From Nitrobacter sp051912485 (lineage in GTDB: Bacteria; Pseudomonadota; Alphaproteobacteria; Rhizobiales; Xanthobacteraceae), in assembly GCF_051912485.1 (NCBI RefSeq), contig NZ_CP196822.1, positions 2,728,001 to 2,792,000 of the forward strand: 64,000 nucleotides of DNA, written 5' to 3'. Under the pieces are notes generated by a model that saw nothing but the letters and a program-made list of their open reading frames with translations, was not told where the DNA came from and made no database searches. Position 1 is the stretch's first letter. Each line of letters begins with the position of its first letter. Positions 46,014-53,775 of the stretch are shown here, piece by piece. A program made the position numbers and the translations under genes.

Positions 46014-46893
46014 CGCCTTCCCCCTTACGCTTGTGCCGCGCCGACTCTTCCTCGATATAAGTGATATTCTGGTCGTGGACGATGCGCTCTTCGCCCGACA
46101 ACGCGATGAAGCGTTTTCCCCGCGCGCGCCCGACCAGCGTCAATCCCACTTGCCGCGCCAGATCGACGCCCCAGGCGGTGAAGCCCGAGCGCGACACCAG
46201 GATCGGAATGCCCATGCGCACGGTCTTGATCACCATCTCCGAGGTCAGCCGTCCTGTGGTGTAAAGGATCTTGTCGGCGGGATCGACGCCGTGCTGGTAC
46301 ATCCAGCCGGCAATCTTGTCGACGGCGTTGTGACGGCCGACATCTTCGGTGTAGCAGAGCGGCGTGCCTTCCCTGCACAGCACGCAGCCATGGATAGCGC
46401 CAGCCTCAAGGTAGAGCGAGGGCATGGTGTTGATCGTGTGCGTCATCTGGTACAGCCAGGATGTGCGCAATTCAGCCTTGGGAAGTGCAACGCTTTCGAC
46501 CGCTTCGAGTAGATCGCCGAATGCCGTACCCTGCGCGCAGCCGGAAGTCTGCGTACGCTTCTTCAGCTTGTGCTCGAAATTGGTGTGATGCTCGGTCCTG
46601 ACCACCACGACCTGCAGATCGTCGTCATATTCGACCTCGGTGACGACGTCGTCGTATTTCAGCATGTTCTGGTTGAGCAAATAGCCCAGCGCGAGATATT
46701 CCGGATGGTCGCCGATCGTCATCATGGTGACGATCTCCTGAGCGTTCAGGTAGAGCGTCAGCGGCCGCTCCATCGGCACCTTGATTTCGACATTCGCGCC
46801 GGTCTGGTCGATCCCGGTGACGCGCTGGGTCAGCCGTGAATCGTCCGGACTCGGGACGATCAGGGGGACCGGCGATTTTTCGATCTTCATCAT
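46003..46893 (-). CDS. fdhD: formate dehydrogenase accessory sulfurtransferase FdhD
   Basis: A 296-residue FdhD protein, which carries sulfur from IscS to the bis-MGD cofactor before it is put into formate dehydrogenase. Family motifs are VETPLTLYLN-like PMERPLTLYLNAQE, DYLALGYLLNQ-type PEYLALGYLLNQ, EDVGRHNAVDKIAGW and LVSRSGFTAWGVDLAR. The catalytic-loop region reads QTSGCAQGTAFG, with one Cys where E. coli has a CxxC pair. Two adjacent Mets (46893, 46890) could start it; the longer frame from 46938 is rejected. It overlaps mobA by 11 bases and is divergent from mobB. Confidence 0.9.
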   Translation of the reverse strand: MMKIEKSPVPLIVPSPDDSRLTQRVTGIDQTGANVEIKVPMERPLTLYLNAQEIVTMMTIGDHPEYLALGYLLNQNMLKYDDVVTEVEYDDDLQVVVVRTEHHTNFEHKLKKRTQTSGCAQGTAFGDLLEAVESVALPKAELRTSWLYQMTHTINTMPSLYLEAGAIHGCVLCREGTPLCYTEDVGRHNAVDKIAGWMYQHGVDPADKILYTTGRLTSEMVIKTVRMGIPILVSRSGFTAWGVDLARQVGLTLVGRARGKRFIALSGEERIVHDQNITYIEEESARHKRKGEGGDD

Positions 46894-47070
46894 ACCAAAG
46901 ACGCTAGCATGACATTGGCGTTGAACCGATATAAACATGCGGAGAACGGATTACACGCCGCCGTGCCTTTCGTTGCGAGCGCAGCAAGAGTGGGTGGTAC
47001 GAAAGCAATCTGGATTGATCCGCCCCGTCGCTGCTCGCGATGGCGCGGAAAGTGAGTACCGAGGCCTAGG

Positions 47071-47598
47071 ATGAAAGTGATCGGCCTAGCAGGATGGAGC
47101 GGTGCCGGGAAGACCACGTTGCTGACCCGCCTCATCCCGTATTTGCTGAAAGAGGGCCTCCGTATTTCCGTAGTCAAGCATGCTCATCACAATTTCGATG
47201 TGGATGTGCCTGGCAAAGATTCCTGGCGTCACCGCGAGGCGGGCGCAACCGAAGTCCTGGTTTCATCCAAGCGGCGCTGGGCGCTAATGCACGAGCTGCA
47301 CGAAGCTCCCGAACTGCACCTTTTTGAATTGCTGCCAAAGCTGGCCCCGGTTGACCTCGTCATCGTCGAAGGGTTCAAGCGCGAGCCGCTGCCCAAGATC
47401 GAGGTACACCGAGCCGGCAACGACAAGCCTTTCCTGTTCCCTGACGACCATAACATCGTCGGCATCACCGCGGATATTCCTGTTGAAACCAAGCTGCCGG
47501 TGGCCCACCTCGATGATATCTCCGCGATCGCCACGCTCGTGCAGCGCGCGGCGATGCCCATGGAGGAGATCGATAGAGTGCGCGTGGCACGAGGCTGA
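47071..47598 (+). CDS. mobB: molybdopterin-guanine dinucleotide biosynthesis protein B
   Basis: A 175-residue GTP-binding MobB. The P-loop GWSGAGKTTLLTRLIP is at 8-23, followed by the conserved VVKHAHHNFDVDVPGKDSWR, GATEVLVSS and VIVEGFKREPLPKIEVHR. MobB helps MobA in making or handling MGD. The ATG at 47071 begins the family's usual sequence. The gene is divergent from fdhD-mobA and 9 bases ahead of moeA, so these two form an operon. Confidence 0.9.
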   Translation: MKVIGLAGWSGAGKTTLLTRLIPYLLKEGLRISVVKHAHHNFDVDVPGKDSWRHREAGATEVLVSSKRRWALMHELHEAPELHLFELLPKLAPVDLVIVEGFKREPLPKIEVHRAGNDKPFLFPDDHNIVGITADIPVETKLPVAHLDDISAIATLVQRAAMPMEEIDRVRVARG

Positions 47599-47607
47599 AG
47601 AGGCGCC

Positions 47608-48864
47608 ATGGCTCAATTGTCCGACGATTGTTTTGCCTTCGGCGGACCGATGATGTCGGTCGATAACGCGGTCGGCCTGATCGCGGCGTCCGTCAACGCG
47701 ATCATGGACAGCGAAACGGTACCCCTTCTCGACAGCGATGGACGCGTGCTCGCACGCGACGTCACCGCGCCGTTGCCGCTACCGCCTTTCACCAATTCCG
47801 CGGTCGATGGTTACGCGGTGCGTAGCGAGGACATTGCGAAAACGGCGGAGCAGATCCTGCCGGTGGTCGGCCGCATTCAGGCTGGCGCCGCGGCGTACGA
47901 GCCGTTGCAGGCCGGTCATGCTGCGCGAATCTTTACCGGCGCGCCGATCCCGCCGGGCGCCGATACGGTGTTCATGCAGGAAGACGTCCGGATCGATTCA
48001 TTCGGCAAGGTCGTTTTGCCGCCTGGCTTGCGGCCGGGGGCCAATGTCCGTCCCGCGGGTGAGGACATCCCACAAGGCAAAATTGGCCTGCGTGCCGGTC
48101 AGCGCCTGAGCCCACAGCACGTCGCTCTCGCTGCCGCGTTCGGCTTGACCCATCTCAAGGTCGTCAGACGGATCCGTGTCGCGGTATTTTCGACCGGCAA
48201 CGAGTTGGCCTCGCCGGGCGAAGCGCGTGCTGGCGCACAACTATACGATTCCAACCGCTTCATGCTGATGGCAATGCTGCGCAGGCTCCGCTGCGAGATT
48301 ACCGACCTCGGCATCCTGCGTGACGACGCTATGTCGCTCGCCAGCGGTCTCAAGAAGGTCGCAGGCGAATGCGATCTGATCCTGACCACCGGTGGCGTTT
48401 CGACGGGCGAAGAGGATCATGTCAAGGCGGCGGTTGAAAGTATCGGCACGCTGGTGATGTGGCGCATGGCGATCAAGCCGGGCCGCCCCGTCGCGATGGG
48501 GATCATCGGCGGCACGCCCTTGATCGGATTGCCGGGCAATCCGGTCGCGAGCTTCGTCACCTTCGTTCATGTCGTGCGGCCGACGGTGCTGGCGTTGTCG
48601 GGCGCCTTGCCCGAACCGCTTATCCCGATGCCGGTGCGAGCGGCTTTCGCCTACAAGAAAAAGGCGGGCCGACGCGAATATGTCCGCGCCAGCTTGCGCA
48701 AGGCCAACGATGGTGCACTCGAGGCGATCAAGTTTCCGCGCGAGGGCGCCGGACTTTTATCGTCGCTGGTCGATACCGATGGTCTAGTCGAGCTTGGTGA
48801 ATCCATTACTCAGATCGAGCCCGGGCAGAGCGTCGGATTTCTTCATTATGCCAGCCTGCTGTGA
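47608..48864 (+). CDS. moeA: molybdopterin molybdenumtransferase MoeA
   Basis: A 418-residue canonical MoeA, which inserts molybdate into adenylylated molybdopterin. Motifs are PPFTNSAVDGYAVRSEDI, IFTGAPIPPGADTVFMQED, VAVFSTGNELASPG, ILTTGGVSTGEEDHVK and TPLIGLPGNPVASFVTF, all in the expected order. It lies between mobB and tusA on the same strand. This is the housekeeping-type copy; the two MoeA-family genes at 42246 and 43357 are more divergent. Confidence 0.92.
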   Translation: MAQLSDDCFAFGGPMMSVDNAVGLIAASVNAIMDSETVPLLDSDGRVLARDVTAPLPLPPFTNSAVDGYAVRSEDIAKTAEQILPVVGRIQAGAAAYEPLQAGHAARIFTGAPIPPGADTVFMQEDVRIDSFGKVVLPPGLRPGANVRPAGEDIPQGKIGLRAGQRLSPQHVALAAAFGLTHLKVVRRIRVAVFSTGNELASPGEARAGAQLYDSNRFMLMAMLRRLRCEITDLGILRDDAMSLASGLKKVAGECDLILTTGGVSTGEEDHVKAAVESIGTLVMWRMAIKPGRPVAMGIIGGTPLIGLPGNPVASFVTFVHVVRPTVLALSGALPEPLIPMPVRAAFAYKKKAGRREYVRASLRKANDGALEAIKFPREGAGLLSSLVDTDGLVELGESITQIEPGQSVGFLHYASLL

Positions 48865-48909
48865 GGATCCTGCGTTGACCTTGACCCCACCCACCGTCAT
48901 CTTGCGCAC

Positions 48910-49152
48910 ATGAACAGGACGAAACTCGATCTTACCGGACTGAAATGTCCATTGCCGGCCTTGAAAACAAGAAAGGCGCTGAAGCCATTGCGGACGGGCG
49001 ATCAGCTCGAAGTGCATTGCACCGACCCATTGTCGGTCATCGATATTCCAAATCTGATCCGCGAAACCGGCGACAGGGTCGAAATTACCGAGCGCAGCGA
49101 GCAGCGCATCGTTTTCCTGATAGAGAAAACGAATGGCGAGATAAAAATCTGA
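48910..49152 (+). CDS. TusA-family sulfurtransferase
   Basis: An 80-residue TusA/SirA-like protein with the signature Cys in LTGLKCPLPALKTRKAL near residue 13 (CPxP) and the beta-alpha-beta fold (QLEVHCTDPLSVIDIPNLIR). TusA proteins relay persulfide sulfur, and in E. coli TusA influences Mo-cofactor sulfur supply. Its position just after moeA and in the same region as fdhD suggests it hands sulfur toward FdhD. A gap of 45 bases separates it from moeA. Confidence 0.85.
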   Translation: MNRTKLDLTGLKCPLPALKTRKALKPLRTGDQLEVHCTDPLSVIDIPNLIRETGDRVEITERSEQRIVFLIEKTNGEIKI

Positions 49153-49212
49153 ACATTTCGGTCCAGAGTTCGCGCCGCTGGTTATCGGTCCGTCCACGAT
49201 AGATAGTGATCA

Positions 49213-49335
49213 CTAGAGGCGAACACCTGATGTGGAGAAGGCAACACTGACCGGTTTCTGAACGACATTGAGGCCCTCGACGGCCACAAGCGCAAGCACG
49301 ACGGCGCAGACGCACGCCAGCAAAAAGGCTTTCAT
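49213..49335 (-). CDS. 40-residue single-helix peptide
   Basis: A short open frame coding MKAFLLACVCAVVLALVAVE and 20 more residues ending AFSTSGVRL. GGAGG lies 7 bases before the ATG at 49335. One hydrophobic helix or uncleaved signal is followed by a short polar tail. The 'FST..VRL' ending recurs in small peptides of Bradyrhizobium relatives as I recall them, which supports a real gene. Function unknown. It lies between tusA (convergent) and tupA (same strand). Confidence 0.6.
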   Translation of the reverse strand: MKAFLLACVCAVVLALVAVEGLNVVQKPVSVAFSTSGVRL

Positions 49336-49524
49336 TCGGGTGTCCTCCAGAACGAGGTAATCATTTGCAATATATCAAAATTCCATCTTTCCGACAAAGC
49401 TAAGTATCGGGTCTGGCGTACCGATCTGCGGGCGCGCATCACCGATGTCCACGCAGCGACATCCTCATCCAGGCTTTACAAACCGCGACGGCAGCAGCCG
49501 GTGAGTGACCGGCAAAGCCCCCTG

Positions 49525-50349
49525 TCACGCGCCCGGATCGTTGGCATTCGGATAGAACAATTGATTGCTGTCGATCTTATAGTTGGCGATTGCCGTCTGC
49601 CCTTCCGGCGAGATCAGCCAATCGATGAACTGCTGACCGAGCGTCGTCTTAACCGCTGGATGCTTTGCCGGATTCACAAGCATAACACCGTATTGGTTGA
49701 AGAGGCGCTTGTCGCCTTCAACAACGATCTCGAGGTCACCGCGATTCTTGAAAGATAGCCAGGTGCCGCGATCGGACAACACGTAAGAATTTGAGGCCGA
49801 CGCGATGTTGAGCGCGGCGCCCATCCCTTGGCCAATTTCCTTGTACCACGGCCCCCTATCCTTCCCGATGTCGATGCCGGCCATTGTCCAGAGCTTGATC
49901 TCGGCAATATGCGTGCCGGAACGGTCGCCGCGCGAAACGAACGACGCGCCTTTATCCTTGATGGCGGTCAACGCCTTGACGATGTCTTTGGTGCCCTTGA
50001 CTCCGACGGGATCGCTCTTGGGCCCGACCAGGATGAAGTCGTTGTACATGACGGGATACCGTTTCACGCCAAAGCCTTCGGATAAAAACTTCTCTTCTGC
50101 TGATTTGGCATGGACAAAAACGACGTCGGCGTCTCCACGCCGTCCGGTGTCGAGAGCCTGGCCGGTCCCCTGCGCGACAACCTTTACGTCGATTCCGGTG
50201 GCATTCTTGAACAACGGCAGGATGTAACCAAACAGGCCTGAATCCTGCGTTGACGTCGTCGAAGCGACGACGATGGATTTGTCTTGGGCGAGAACTGGAA
50301 AAGCAAAAATCGCCGCGGCAGCGGCAATCAGCAGTCTGCGAGCAAGCAT
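49525..50349 (-). CDS. tupA: tungstate/molybdate ABC transporter substrate-binding protein
   Basis: A 274-residue periplasmic binding protein with a signal peptide (MLARRLLIAAAAAIFAFPVL|AQ). The mature start ASTTSTQDSGLFGYILP is the oxyanion-binding motif of TupA/WtpA-like proteins, followed by AQGTGQALDTGRRGDADVVF, SRGDRSGTHIAE and FIDWLISPEGQTAI. TupA prefers tungstate over molybdate in studied cases. GGAG lies about 9 bases before the ATG at 50349; the longer open frame to 50682 overlaps the ATPase gene and is rejected. Last gene of the operon tupB-tupC-tupA. Confidence 0.88.
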   Translation of the reverse strand: MLARRLLIAAAAAIFAFPVLAQDKSIVVASTTSTQDSGLFGYILPLFKNATGIDVKVVAQGTGQALDTGRRGDADVVFVHAKSAEEKFLSEGFGVKRYPVMYNDFILVGPKSDPVGVKGTKDIVKALTAIKDKGASFVSRGDRSGTHIAEIKLWTMAGIDIGKDRGPWYKEIGQGMGAALNIASASNSYVLSDRGTWLSFKNRGDLEIVVEGDKRLFNQYGVMLVNPAKHPAVKTTLGQQFIDWLISPEGQTAIANYKIDSNQLFYPNANDPGA

Positions 50350-50368
50350 TTGATTTCCTCCGGTTTTG

Positions 50369-51100
50369 TCAGACGAGCAAATCACCGCTGATGAAGATTT
50401 TTGCCTCGTCACTATGCGGTTCATTGAAAAACATTGAAGCGGCACCGGTCTCAACCACGCGACCGCGATGCATGAAGACAATGTCTCCGGCGAGACGTCT
50501 GGCGGACCCCAGGTCGTGGGTCGACATGATGATCTTGATGTTGCGCGCGGTGACGGTGCGAATGACATCCTCGACCGCCTTGGCGGCCGCCGGATCAAGG
50601 CTGGCGCTCGGCTCGTCGAGGAAAAGCACCGCGGGATCGCGCGCCAGCGCACGCGCAAGCGCAAGGCGCTGCTTTTCGCCACCGGACATCCGGCGCGCCG
50701 GACGGTCGCCGAATTCGGAAAGTCCTACAAGCGACAGCAACTCGGCGATCCGGGCATCATGTCTTTCGCGCGGCATTCGGGCTGAAGCCTTGAGTGCATA
50801 TCGCAGATTCTCGGCAGCCGTGCGTCTGAGCATGACGGGATGTTGAAACACGATTGCCCGACGCACCGGCGCGACGTTCTCCCGTCCTCCCCAGGTGATG
50901 GTTCCAGCGGAGGGCGATGTGAGCCCCATCGCAATGCGCAGAAACGTTGTCTTGCCGGAGCCATTTGGCCCGATCAGCACCGTTGGCGGTCCCGCTGCCA
51001 GCGCAAGGGTAATCCGGTCGAGAATGGTAACGCCATGAGTCTCGACGGTGACGTCGCTAAAACAGATCGGCAACTCGGCGCTGGGAGCCCGCATGGTCAT
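50369..51100 (-). CDS. tupC: tungstate/molybdate ABC transporter ATP-binding protein
   Basis: A 243-residue ABC ATPase with Walker A LIGPNGSGKTTFLRIAMG near 43, the signature RMSGGEKQRLALARAL near 138, Walker B AVLFLDEPSASLDP and the switch His in STHDLGSARRLAG. It powers the TupB permease. The ATG at 51100 overlaps the tupB stop by 4 bases; the frame upstream of it lies within tupB and is not used. It lies 19 bases ahead of tupA. Confidence 0.87.
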   Translation of the reverse strand: MTMRAPSAELPICFSDVTVETHGVTILDRITLALAAGPPTVLIGPNGSGKTTFLRIAMGLTSPSAGTITWGGRENVAPVRRAIVFQHPVMLRRTAAENLRYALKASARMPRERHDARIAELLSLVGLSEFGDRPARRMSGGEKQRLALARALARDPAVLFLDEPSASLDPAAAKAVEDVIRTVTARNIKIIMSTHDLGSARRLAGDIVFMHRGRVVETGAASMFFNEPHSDEAKIFISGDLLV

Positions 51101-51789
51101 CCTGCATATCGCTGGGCCGCTCGCCCCGCGGTCCATGCCAGCGCATTGACCAGCACGACAATAGCAATAAGAATTACGCCAAGGCCGATGGCGAGCGGCA
51201 GGTCGCCCTTAGACGTCTCCAATGCAATGGCAGTCGTCATGGTCCTGGTGAAGCCTTCGATATTGCCGCCGACAATTATGATAGCCCCGACCTCTGCTGC
51301 CGCTCGCCCGAATCCGGCGAGCACGATGGTGATGAGGCTGAAACGGCCGTCCCAGATCAGCGTTCCCACGCGCCGGACCGCGCCGACATTCATCGCGGTG
51401 AGTTCGTCGCAATATTCCCCCCAAAGATCCTCGATGGTCTGACGTGTCAGTGCGACAATGATAGGCGTCACCAGGATGACCTGCGCAAAAACCATCCCAG
51501 TCGGCGTAAACAACAGACCTAATGGGCCGAGCGGACCCGATCGCGAGAGCAGCAGAAAAACGGCAAGGCCGGCAACAACCGGCGGCAAGCCCATCAACGC
51601 GTTGAAAACGACAACGACGACGGCCCGGCCGGGGAAATGCGTGAGAGCGATGGACGCACCGAGAGGGATGCCAATCAAGGTCGCGACGCCGACCGCGCTC
51701 ATGCTCACAATCAGCGACAGCCGGACGATCGCAAACAGCCCGGGGTCACCGGCCAGCAAGAGTTGAAACGCCGAGACGGTTGGTTCCAT
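51097..51789 (-). CDS. tupB: tungstate/molybdate ABC transporter permease
   Basis: A 230-residue permease with five or six transmembrane helices and the binding-protein-dependent EAA loop (ALETSKGDLPLAIGLGVILI preceded by RAAAEVGAIIIVGGNIEGF). The start MEPTVSAFQLLLAGDPGLF at 51789 is chosen as the family's usual N-terminus. First gene of the tup operon. A perfect inverted repeat at 51814-51832 lies in its upstream region, facing a truncated regulator remnant. Confidence 0.85.
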   Translation of the reverse strand: MEPTVSAFQLLLAGDPGLFAIVRLSLIVSMSAVGVATLIGIPLGASIALTHFPGRAVVVVVFNALMGLPPVVAGLAVFLLLSRSGPLGPLGLLFTPTGMVFAQVILVTPIIVALTRQTIEDLWGEYCDELTAMNVGAVRRVGTLIWDGRFSLITIVLAGFGRAAAEVGAIIIVGGNIEGFTRTMTTAIALETSKGDLPLAIGLGVILIAIVVLVNALAWTAGRAAQRYAG

Positions 51790-51813
51790 GCCGCCTATCT
51801 TGCGCAAACTTCA

Positions 51814-51832
51814 CGGAAATGGTCAATTTCCG
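51814..51832. promoter_or_regulatory. inverted repeat upstream of tupB, candidate operator
   Basis: CGGAAAT (51814-51820) and ATTTCCG (51826-51832) form a perfect 7-bp inverted repeat with a 5-base spacer. It lies 25 bases before the tupB start and between divergent coding ends, where a metal-responsive repressor would act. Assignment is by position and symmetry only. Confidence 0.45.
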
Positions 51833-51864
51833 AAGAGCAATCATCAATTTGTCGATTGATTCAT

Positions 51865-51939
51865 ATGATGGAACTGTTGACCATCGATGAAGCGGCCCGA
51901 GCCTTCGGCTGTCCCGCTCGCGGCCTAATGGGCCTATGA
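51865..51939 (+). pseudogene. remnant of a helix-turn-helix regulator beside tup
   Basis: A 24-codon frame begins MMELLTIDEAARAFGCPARG and stops at 51937-51939. 'LLTIDEAARAFG' looks like the first helix of excisionase/MerR-like helix-turn-helix domains that start one-component regulators often found divergent from tup operons. The rest of the gene is gone, replaced by the palindromic repeat at 51949. It is too short to be functional. Confidence 0.4.
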
Positions 51940-51948
51940 TTCTAGCGC

Positions 51949-52034
51949 TTTTCGCCTGACGCGCTTTCTTCATCCGAACTGGTATCTATCCTCGGATCGA
52001 ACCCGAGGACAGGCTTCGCTCGAAAACACCATAG
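51949..52034. repeat. rhizobial dispersed palindromic repeat, copy 2
   Basis: The blocks GCGCTTTCTTCATCCGAACT, GGTATC and CTTCGCTCGAAAACACCATA match the copy at 22105-22152 with several changes. A 28-bp insert in the middle contains its own hairpin (TCCTCGG/CCGAGGA, about 51988-52009). It lies between the tup regulator remnant and the 3' end of the formate dehydrogenase operon. Confidence 0.65.
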
Positions 52035-52096
52035 ACATCAGCCGCCGTGACAAAACGCCGGGGTGGATGGAGAAAATCCGACACAGGCCTGAGGTT

Positions 52097-53110
52097 CTAC
52101 TCCGCTGGCGTTACCGACGGCCGACGGGGTGTTTCGTTGGCGCCGGTGCGGGCATTTTGCTCATCGAGCCAGAGGCTATGATGTTCCCTGGCCCAGTTCC
52201 GGTCCACCGTGCCCTCGCCCATCGCCTCAAATGCTCCCTCCATTCCAATCGTGCCAATGTAGATATGCGCCAGCATAACGGCGACGAACAGCACTGAGAC
52301 CACGGCGTGAACGACATGTGCGAGTTGCATGCCTTCGATGTCCGTCAAATAGAACGGGAACATCAACAGATAGCCGGTCGCCGCTACAAGGCCTCCACCG
52401 ATGACGACGATCCAGTAGATAGCCTTCTGACCGGCATTGAAGCGGTAAGCCGGCGGATGGTCATGACCGACCATGCCACCGCCGCGCTTGAGCCACTCAA
52501 CATCGACCTTGTTGGGAATGTTGCCGGCGATCCACATCAGGAAAATCAGAATGACACCGAGGGTGAAGGGAAAGCTCAGATAATTGTGCGCGTACTTTGC
52601 CCACTGCGACCATTCCGAGAATGCCTCAAAACCAATCAAAGGCAGCAAAAGCGGACGACCGAAGGTAATGTTCAAGCCTGAAATTGCGAGAATGATGAAA
52701 CAGGTTGCGGTCATCCAGTGCACGAAGCGCTCGAAGGCCGAGAAGCGGACGATGGTGCGGCCAGAGCGACCGCTTTCGATGCGAACCATGCCCCGCGCCA
52801 GATAGAAAATGCAGAGGATGGCAAGCATGCCAAGAATTGCGATGCCGCCAATCCAGCGCAGCGTGACATCGCGGAAATGCCGCCAGTCCCGCCCAGCCGG
52901 TTGTTCCAGCACGCCTGAGCGCTGATTTGGAATGCTGACGCGCCCCTGGATGTGGTTCTGTTCCTGAAAAAGCTTCTGCTCCGTCACGGCGCTCGCGGTC
53001 GGGTCGACCCGGGACGGCTGCTGGGCGGATGCCGGAATAACCAAAACGAGGATGAAAAACACGGCCCAGGCGCAGGCGACGAAGCGAACATATCTTGCAA
53101 AAGACGCCAT
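52097..53110 (-). CDS. fdhC: formate dehydrogenase gamma subunit (cytochrome b)
   Basis: A 337-residue membrane subunit. A signal peptide (VRFVACAWAVFFILVLVIPA) is followed by a periplasmic segment and a helix (WIGGIAILGMLAILCIFYLA), then the four-helix cytochrome b556 core. Candidate heme ligands are His in FERFVHWMTA, KYAHNYLS, AHVVHAVVS and MLAHIYIG. It takes electrons from FdhB and passes them to quinone. The N-terminal extension before the core is typical of the FdoI/FdhC proteins of this group. It is the last gene of the fdh operon, 56 bases after fdhB. The C-terminus is hydrophilic and Pro-rich. Confidence 0.88.
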   Translation of the reverse strand: MASFARYVRFVACAWAVFFILVLVIPASAQQPSRVDPTASAVTEQKLFQEQNHIQGRVSIPNQRSGVLEQPAGRDWRHFRDVTLRWIGGIAILGMLAILCIFYLARGMVRIESGRSGRTIVRFSAFERFVHWMTATCFIILAISGLNITFGRPLLLPLIGFEAFSEWSQWAKYAHNYLSFPFTLGVILIFLMWIAGNIPNKVDVEWLKRGGGMVGHDHPPAYRFNAGQKAIYWIVVIGGGLVAATGYLLMFPFYLTDIEGMQLAHVVHAVVSVLFVAVMLAHIYIGTIGMEGAFEAMGEGTVDRNWAREHHSLWLDEQNARTGANETPRRPSVTPAE

Positions 53111-53166
53111 GAGGATTCTCCTCGATTGTCAGCCGCGCCCGTCGCGCAGCCGCTCTCACCCGCGAC

Positions 53167-53763
53167 TCACGACGCAACGCTCTCCCGGTAGGCTGTCTGC
53201 CAACCCCACGCACCGGAACCGTACCCCCGTTTTGTCACCCTCTCCTTGTAGATTTGCGCGATGATTTCGCCATCGCCAGCGAGCAACGATTTGGTCGAGC
53301 ACATCTCCGCGCACAGCGGCAGCTTGCCTTCGGCAAGACGATTGGCTCCGTATTTCTCGTATTCTTCCTTGGAGCCATCGGCCTCCGGCCCGCCAGCGCA
53401 GAACGTGCACTTGTCCATCTTGCCGCGCGAGCCAAAGTTACCGACCTTCGGATACTGCGGCGCGCCGAACGGGCATGCATAGAAACAATAGCCGCAGCCA
53501 ATGCAAAGGTCCTTGGAGTGCAACACCACGCCGTCTTCCGTGGTGTAGAAGCAGTTCACGGGGCACACCGCAGCACATGGCGCGTCGGTGCAGTGCATGC
53601 ACGCCATCGAGACCGAGCGCTCGCCCGGCTTGCCATCGTTGATGGTCACGACCCGGCGCCGATTGATCCCCCATGGCACCTCATGCTCATTCTTGCAGGC
53701 AGTAACGCAAGCGTTGCATTCGATGCAACGATCGGCGTCGCAGAGAAACTTCATCCGGGCCAT
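53167..53763 (-). CDS. fdhB: formate dehydrogenase iron-sulfur subunit
   Basis: A 198-residue ferredoxin-like subunit with Cys groups for four [4Fe-4S] clusters: CIECNACVTACKNE near 13, CMHCTDAPCAAVCPVNC near 55, CIGCGYCFYACP near 88 and CTFC...CAEMC near 117-155. It relays electrons from the FdhA active site to the cytochrome b subunit. It lacks the C-terminal membrane anchor of E. coli FdnH, so attachment must be through FdhC. It has no TAT signal of its own and is probably carried out with FdhA. GGAGCAAC precedes the ATG. Confidence 0.9.
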   Translation of the reverse strand: MARMKFLCDADRCIECNACVTACKNEHEVPWGINRRRVVTINDGKPGERSVSMACMHCTDAPCAAVCPVNCFYTTEDGVVLHSKDLCIGCGYCFYACPFGAPQYPKVGNFGSRGKMDKCTFCAGGPEADGSKEEYEKYGANRLAEGKLPLCAEMCSTKSLLAGDGEIIAQIYKERVTKRGYGSGAWGWQTAYRESVAS

Positions 53764-53775
53764 GGCTGTTGCTCC

